Origin: Cellulosimicrobium funkei
GTDB lineage: Bacteria > Actinomycetota > Actinomycetes > Actinomycetales > Cellulomonadaceae
Assembly (NCBI RefSeq): GCF_004519295.1
Contig: NZ_SOZH01000006.1
Span: 62,001 to 126,000, forward strand
Length of the DNA: 64,000 nucleotides
Direction: 5' to 3'
How positions within the stretch are numbered: the stretch's first letter is position 1; every line of letters begins with the position of its first letter. The notes under the pieces were generated by a model. The model did no database searches. It was not told the origin of the DNA and saw only the letters and a list, made by a program, of their open reading frames with translations. The position numbers and the translations under genes were made by a program. This document shows positions 58,592 to 64,000 of this stretch, one piece after another.

Positions 58592-59776
58592 TCAGGGGAG
58601 GGGGCCCAGGAGCGACTGCGCGACGGTCGAGTGGGCGGACTCGTCGTCGGACGGGTGGAAGATCCCGGCGAGGACGTCGCGGTAGAGGCGGCCGAGCTCG
58701 TTGCCGGCGAAGTAGCTGGAGCCGCCCGCGACCCGCACCATCTGGTCGACGACGGTCTTCGCCGTCTCCGTCGCGCGCACCTTGAGCCCTGCGGTCGCGC
58801 GGAACCAGCCCGCGCCGCGGTCGACGAGGGCGTCGAGCTCGGCCGCGACGGTGTCGATCTGCGGCCAGACGGCGTCGAGCGCGAGCGCGGCGTCGGCGAG
58901 GCGCCAGCGGACGTCCGGGTCCTCCGAGAGCGGTGCGCCGTCGTTCTTCATCGAGGTGCGACGGCGGGCCGCGGCGACGCCGAGCTCGAGCGCACGGTCC
59001 GCGACGCCCGTGTAGACCGACGCGAGCAGCGTCTCGAACGTCGTGAAGATCCCGACGACGAGGGGGTCCAGCGTCGGGCCCGGCGGAAGCCGCCGGACGA
59101 CGCGCTCGACGGGGGCGAACGCGCCGTCGAGCACCGTGGAGCGCGACTGCGACGCGCGCATGCCCATCGTGTCCCAGTCGTCGAGCACCTGTACCCCGGC
59201 GTCGCGCGACACGAACGCGTGCACGAGACGCGGGGCGTCGCGCGACTGGGTATCGAGCCCCAGCACCCCGAGCCGCGTCCACGCGGGCGAGTTCGAGGTG
59301 AAGATCTTGCGGCCGTGGAACGTGTACCCACCCCGCTCGTCGGGACGGGCCTCGGTGCGCGAGCCCAGCAGCACGAGGTCGTTGCCGCCCTCGGAGTAGC
59401 CGAAGCCGAAGACCTCGCCGCGGCCGGCCTCCTCGAGCAGCCAGTCGAGCGACGCGTCACCGCGCAGGTGGAGGTAGCGCGCGACGCCCGTCCACACGTG
59501 GTGCATGTTCACGGCGAGCGCCGTCGCGGGGGCGGCACCCGCGAGCCGCGCCTGCTCGTGCGCCAGCTCGCGCAGGGTGAGGCCCGCGCCGCCGAACGAC
59601 TCCGGCACGAGCGCGCGCAGGTAGCCGGCCTCGGTGAGTGCGGCGAGGTCCTCGGTGAAGAAGGCGTTGTCGCGGTCGTAGCCCGCGGCCCGGCCGCGGA
59701 TCTGCTCCAGCAGCTCGTCGGAGAGCAGCGTGCGCGGCGTGGGGAACGGGGCGGGGGACGGGACGGGCGTGGGCAT
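58592..59776 (-). CDS. Acyl-CoA dehydrogenase family protein
   Basis: A 394-residue flavoenzyme with N-terminal helical (about 20-120), central beta (FGFGYSEGGNDLVLLGSRTE, YTFHGRKIFTSNSPAW) and C-terminal helical domains (TAKTVVDQMVRVAGGSSYFA, LGRLYRDVLAG). The ending, with ARAGGSSY-like residues and no clear catalytic Glu, resembles DszC- or hydroxylase-type relatives that act as flavin-dependent monooxygenases as much as true dehydrogenases. I used the ATG at 59776. It stands alone between two hairpin-bounded units. Confidence 0.87.
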   Translation of the reverse strand: MPTPVPSPAPFPTPRTLLSDELLEQIRGRAAGYDRDNAFFTEDLAALTEAGYLRALVPESFGGAGLTLRELAHEQARLAGAAPATALAVNMHHVWTGVARYLHLRGDASLDWLLEEAGRGEVFGFGYSEGGNDLVLLGSRTEARPDERGGYTFHGRKIFTSNSPAWTRLGVLGLDTQSRDAPRLVHAFVSRDAGVQVLDDWDTMGMRASQSRSTVLDGAFAPVERVVRRLPPGPTLDPLVVGIFTTFETLLASVYTGVADRALELGVAAARRRTSMKNDGAPLSEDPDVRWRLADAALALDAVWPQIDTVAAELDALVDRGAGWFRATAGLKVRATETAKTVVDQMVRVAGGSSYFAGNELGRLYRDVLAGIFHPSDDESAHSTVAQSLLGPLP

Positions 59777-59821
59777 GGCCTGCCTTCGGTCTCGGGACGG
59801 ACGGTGGGGGTGGACGGGGAA

Positions 59822-59851
59822 GGGCCCCGGCGACGTGCGTCGCCGGGGCCC
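59822..59851 (-). terminator. Terminator after the paired CNNM genes
   Basis: GGGCCCCGGCGAC and its complement form a perfect 13-bp stem with a 4-nt loop. On the minus strand the stem is followed by TTCCCC. It lies 30 nt after the second CNNM stop. Confidence 0.8.
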
Positions 59852-59881
59852 CTCCACCGTACGGCGGCCGGTGGCCGGCCG

Positions 59882-60913
59882 TCAGCCCACGAGGACGGGT
59901 ACCGGGTCCTCCGGGTGGGGGAGGATGCGGCGCAGGACGTCCGCGAGCGTCACGACGCCGACGAACCGCTCGCCGTCCATGACGACCGCGAGCTGCTCGC
60001 TCGACTCGCGCATGCGCGCGAGCGCGGCGTGCACCGTGGTGCCGGACTCCAGGACGAACCCGGGGCGCGCGAGCTCCTTGGCGAGCCGGTCGTCCGGCTC
60101 GAGGAGCGTGTCGCGCACGTGCACGACCTTCGGGACCACGCTCCCGTTCTGGACGAGGATGCGCAGGTGGCCCGAGCGGGCCGACGCGCGTCGCACGTCG
60201 GCCGCGGTCGCGTCGGCGGGGACCGACGTGGGCCGGCTCCCGGCCGGCACGAGCGCGTCGACCGTGAGGGTCTCGAGCTCGATCACGCCCGAGATCTGCG
60301 CCCGGTACGACGCCTCGAGCGCGCCGACGTTCGCCGAGTGCTCGACCAGGTGCCGCAGGGTCGCGGCGTCCTGCCCGCCACCCTCGACGTTCTCCACCGG
60401 CTCGACGCCCACGGCCCGCACGCAGCGGTTCGCGAGCTCGTTGAGCCAGCGCAGGAGCGGGCGGAACGCCCACATGAACCCGCGCATCGGCAGCGCGAGG
60501 AGCGTGGCAGACCGCTCGGGGTGGGCGATGGCCCACGACTTCGGTGCCATCTCGCCGACGACGAGGTGCAGGAACGTCACGACGATCAGCGCGAGCACGA
60601 AGCCCGCGACGTCGGCGGCCCACAGGGGCGCGCCCCACGTCTCGAAGACGGGCGTGAGCCAGTGGTGGACGGCGGGCTTGGTGATGGCACCGAGCGCGAG
60701 CGTGCACGCGGTGATGCCGAGCTGGGCGCCGGCCATGAGGAGCGTGAGCTCGTTCGAGCTGCGCAGCGCGGCGCGCGCGGCGCGGCTCGTGGGCGCGGCG
60801 TCCTCGAGGCGGTGCCTCTTGGCACCGAGGAGCGCGAACTCCACGGCGACGAAGAACGCGCTGAGCGCGATGATCGCGACGGTCGCCGTGACGACGACCC
60901 AGGGGTTGCTCAT
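59882..60913 (-). CDS. CNNM/CorC-type membrane protein, second of a pair
   Basis: A 343-residue protein. The DUF21 domain (about 1-195) starts VVVTATVAIIALSAFFVAVE and contains VVGEMAPKSWAIAHPERSAT. CBS domains follow (about 215-340) with DALVPAGSRPTSVPADATAA and ERFVGVVTLADVLRRILP, and the protein stops there, so it lacks the C-terminal CorC/HlyC domain of its partner. Such long/short pairs are common in actinobacteria and probably form heterodimers. ATGA overlap with the upstream gene. Confidence 0.92.
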   Translation of the reverse strand: MSNPWVVVTATVAIIALSAFFVAVEFALLGAKRHRLEDAAPTSRAARAALRSSNELTLLMAGAQLGITACTLALGAITKPAVHHWLTPVFETWGAPLWAADVAGFVLALIVVTFLHLVVGEMAPKSWAIAHPERSATLLALPMRGFMWAFRPLLRWLNELANRCVRAVGVEPVENVEGGGQDAATLRHLVEHSANVGALEASYRAQISGVIELETLTVDALVPAGSRPTSVPADATAADVRRASARSGHLRILVQNGSVVPKVVHVRDTLLEPDDRLAKELARPGFVLESGTTVHAALARMRESSEQLAVVMDGERFVGVVTLADVLRRILPHPEDPVPVLVG

Positions 60914-62340
60914 CGGGTCTCCTCCGCGGCGTCGGTCGGGTGCGCTGCCTCGCGCGCGGTCGGGTGCCCGACGACGTCGACGGGTACGTCGCCACGCCGC
61001 TCGACGAGCCGGACGCGCACGAGACGCGGCACGTGCCGCTCGACCGACAGGACGTCGACGAGGAGGGCGCGGTGCACCGGCTCGTCGTGCACGAGGTCGG
61101 CCGGGTCGTCCGGGAGCGGCACCTCGATCTGGTCGCCCGCGCGCGGCAGGGCACCGTGCTGGGCGATGAGGAGCCCCGAGACCGTCTCGTGGTCGCCGCG
61201 GGGCAGGTCGTGCCCGAGGGCGCGCTCCGCCTCGTCGACGTGGACGTCGCCGCCCATGACCCACACGCCGTCCTCCTCGGCCGTGACCGTGGCGGGCTGC
61301 TCGGGGTCGTGCTCGTCGGTGATCTCGCCGACGAGCTCCTCGGCGAGGTCCTCGACGGTCAGCACGCCGGTGAAGCCGCCGTACTCGTCGATGACGCACG
61401 CGAGCTGGTTGCGCGTGGAGTTGAGCTGCGCGAGGGCGTCCGGGAGCGTCATGGCCGTCGGCAGCACCACGGCCTGGCGCATGAGCGCCGTGACGGGGGC
61501 GTCCGCGGGCAGGTCGGTCGCGAGGACGTCGGCGAGCTGGACGACGCCGAGCGGCTGGTCCGTGTCGTCGACCACCGGGTAGCGCGTGTGGGCGCGGGCC
61601 ATGAGCTCGCGCACCTCGGCGACGGTCGCCTCGGGCCGGACGGTCCCCACGCGCGAGCGCGGGATCATCGCGTGCTCGACGTCGCGCTGCGGGAAGTCCA
61701 GCACGCGGTCGAGGAGCACGGACAGCTCGTCGGTCAGGTTCCCGCTCTCGCGCGAGTCGGCCACGATGTGCTCGAGGTCGCGCGCGGTCGCGGTGTTGTC
61801 GACGTCGTGGACGGGCTCGATCCTGAGCATCCGCAGCAGCGCGTTGGACGCCTTGTCGAACACCGCGATGAGCCAGCCGAACACCGTGAGGTACGCCGAC
61901 GTCGAGCGCGCCAGACCCTTCGCGAGCGGCTCGGGCCGCGCGATGGCGAGGTTCTTGGGGAACAGCTCGCCGAAGAGCATCTGGATGATCGTCGACAGCA
62001 CGAGCGCCAGGACGGTGCCCACCGCGACCCCGACACCCGTCGGGACGCCGACGCCGCCGAGCATGGTGCCGAGCGACTGCCCGATGAGGGGCTCGGCCAC
62101 GTAGCCGACGAGCAGGCCCGTCACCGTGATGCCGAGCTGCGCGCCGGACAGGACGAAGGAGGTGCGCCGGGTCACGGCGAGCGCGCGCCGGGCCGACTCG
62201 TCGCCGGCCTCCGCCTTGGCCCCCAGCCGGGAGCGGTCGACGGTCATGTAGGCGAACTCCTGCGCGACGAAGTAGGCCGTCGCCGCCGTGATCGCGAGGA
62301 CCACGAGGAGCCCGAGGAGGAGGGAGAGGAAGGTCGTCAT
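60910..62340 (-). CDS. CNNM/CorC-type membrane protein, first of a pair
   Basis: A 476-residue protein with full domain order: DUF21 (about 1-200, with FVAQEFAYMTVDRSRLGAKA and FGELFPKNLAIARPEPLAKG), a CBS pair (about 220-345, with MIPRSRVGTVRPEATVAEVR and CVIDEYGGFTGVLTVEDLAE) and the CorC/HlyC domain (about 355-430). A charged tail follows. The family is linked to divalent cation efflux or sensing. It overlaps the shorter paralogue by 4 nt and faces ddl head-to-head. Confidence 0.93.
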   Translation of the reverse strand: MTTFLSLLLGLLVVLAITAATAYFVAQEFAYMTVDRSRLGAKAEAGDESARRALAVTRRTSFVLSGAQLGITVTGLLVGYVAEPLIGQSLGTMLGGVGVPTGVGVAVGTVLALVLSTIIQMLFGELFPKNLAIARPEPLAKGLARSTSAYLTVFGWLIAVFDKASNALLRMLRIEPVHDVDNTATARDLEHIVADSRESGNLTDELSVLLDRVLDFPQRDVEHAMIPRSRVGTVRPEATVAEVRELMARAHTRYPVVDDTDQPLGVVQLADVLATDLPADAPVTALMRQAVVLPTAMTLPDALAQLNSTRNQLACVIDEYGGFTGVLTVEDLAEELVGEITDEHDPEQPATVTAEEDGVWVMGGDVHVDEAERALGHDLPRGDHETVSGLLIAQHGALPRAGDQIEVPLPDDPADLVHDEPVHRALLVDVLSVERHVPRLVRVRLVERRGDVPVDVVGHPTAREAAHPTDAAEETR

Positions 62341-62556
62341 CGTGCCCGCACCGCCCTGCGGTCGACGGGGACGCGTGGGTGCGTCCGCTCGCTGCCGGGG
62401 CCGGTGCGGCCGGGACTATGGTCGGGGTCGTCGGCCGCGGGGGCCTCGAGAGTCGTGTCTTCCACGGCACTCCCAACGCCGGAGACTCCCGGATCGTTCC
62501 CGGGATCTCGCCGAGATCTCGCACCGGCGCGCGTCCGCGCGCGAGCAGGCGTCCGG

Positions 62557-62562
62557 TAGGGT
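62557..62562 (+). promoter_or_regulatory. -10 hexamer TAGGGT of ddl
   Basis: TAGGGT is followed by 8 nt and then the ddl ATG, with no Shine-Dalgarno in between, so the message is probably leaderless. Confidence 0.55.
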
Positions 62563-62570
62563 CGTCGGCG

Positions 62571-63740
<1,170 letters not shown>

Positions 63741-63785
63741 CCGCGCGGGCGGCGGGCCGGAGGCAGGCCCGGGACGGGCAGCGGC

Positions 63786-64000
63786 TCAGCCGACGTCGCC
63801 CACCCCGACGCACGCGCGCGTCTGCGGGACCTCCATGACGGCGCGGCCCAGGTCCGCGATGAACGACGTCGAGTGCCCCTCCGTCACGGCGGGCGGGACG
63901 ACGACCTGCACCGCGGGGTCGCGCCCGTAGGTGGTGAACGTCCACGTGCCCTCGTCCTCGACGACGAGCCAGTCGACGCTGCCCCCCTCGGACACGACGC
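63786..64000 (-). CDS. DUF3515 family protein, C-terminal part
   Basis: The gene runs off the right edge, and 71 codons before the stop are visible. VDWLVVEDEGTWTFTTYGRD, PAVQVVVPPAVTEGHSTSFI and VPQTRACVGVGD match the C-terminus of DUF3515, an actinobacterial lipoprotein-like family that normally follows ddl and precedes thiL. Context therefore supports the call. Function unknown. Confidence 0.8.
   Translation of the reverse strand, partial: VVSEGGSVDWLVVEDEGTWTFTTYGRDPAVQVVVPPAVTEGHSTSFIADLGRAVMEVPQTRACVGVGDVG

Overview
The window is very GC-rich actinobacterial chromosome. The gene complement (YbaK, NdgR/LeuCD, MurA, PlsC, GpsA, Ddl, a DUF3516 helicase, mycothiol-type enzymes) and a large secreted GH92 glycosidase point to Promicromonosporaceae, most likely Cellulosimicrobium. 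The strongest single clue is the GH92 protein. Its predicted mature numbering puts a Gln exactly where, as I recall it, the Cellulosimicrobium cellulans enzyme CcGH92_5 carries Gln536 in place of the usual catalytic acid.

Layout. 1-5.6 kb: a ybaK fragment, a Cmx-type chloramphenicol exporter with a leader-peptide attenuator, a VIT-family transporter, a PcaC-like protein and a DUF3516 helicase. 5.6-11.1 kb: a LacI-type operator and a 1705-residue multimodular GH92 enzyme. 11.1-19.7 kb: small metabolic, resistance-like and membrane genes (YdeI-like, APH(3')-like, DUF4190, MmcQ/YjbR, aldo/keto reductase, DUF418, methyltransferase). 19.7-28.4 kb: FAH-family hydrolase, an inserted group of small membrane genes with a broken ORF, gltX, a HAD phosphatase, the YeiH/LysR divergent pair, mycothiol-type and methyltransferase genes, then tRNA-Gln(CTG) and tRNA-Glu(CTC). 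28.5-33 kb: a PH-domain membrane protein and the NdgR-type regulator divergent from leuCD.

33-50 kb looks like accessory DNA placed between leuD and murA. It holds an LLM oxidoreductase, CNNM/CorC and DUF808 membrane proteins, a divergent second-type leucyl-tRNA synthetase with its own Leu-rich leader peptide, lpd, a MarR/hydrolase pair, an unknown coiled-coil gene next to a GIY-YIG nuclease gene, a CPBP protease with a two-component system, an SDR and an amidohydrolase of the adenosine deaminase family. 50.4-64 kb returns to a conserved envelope and lipid block (murA, plsC, gpsA, ddl, DUF3515). That block is itself interrupted by a two-component system whose kinase has an in-frame amber codon, an AMIN-like lipoprotein, two small genes, a trans-sulfuration enzyme, an acyl-CoA dehydrogenase and two more CNNM proteins.

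Two control devices share one design. Upstream of cmx and upstream of the divergent leuS there is a short, apparently leaderless leader ORF, and a stretch of its codons is perfectly complementary over 8 nt to the Shine-Dalgarno region of the downstream gene. A ribosome stalled in the leader would therefore free the downstream start: chloramphenicol stalling in one case, leucyl-tRNA shortage in the other. Many genes in the window have a TAnnnT-type -10 hexamer only 6-8 nt before the start codon, so leaderless transcription appears common. Two intergenic sites carry the same family of roughly 21-bp GAGGTAGAG repeats arranged as tandem and inverted copies, and two other long inverted repeats lie at 32963-33071 and 34079-34141.
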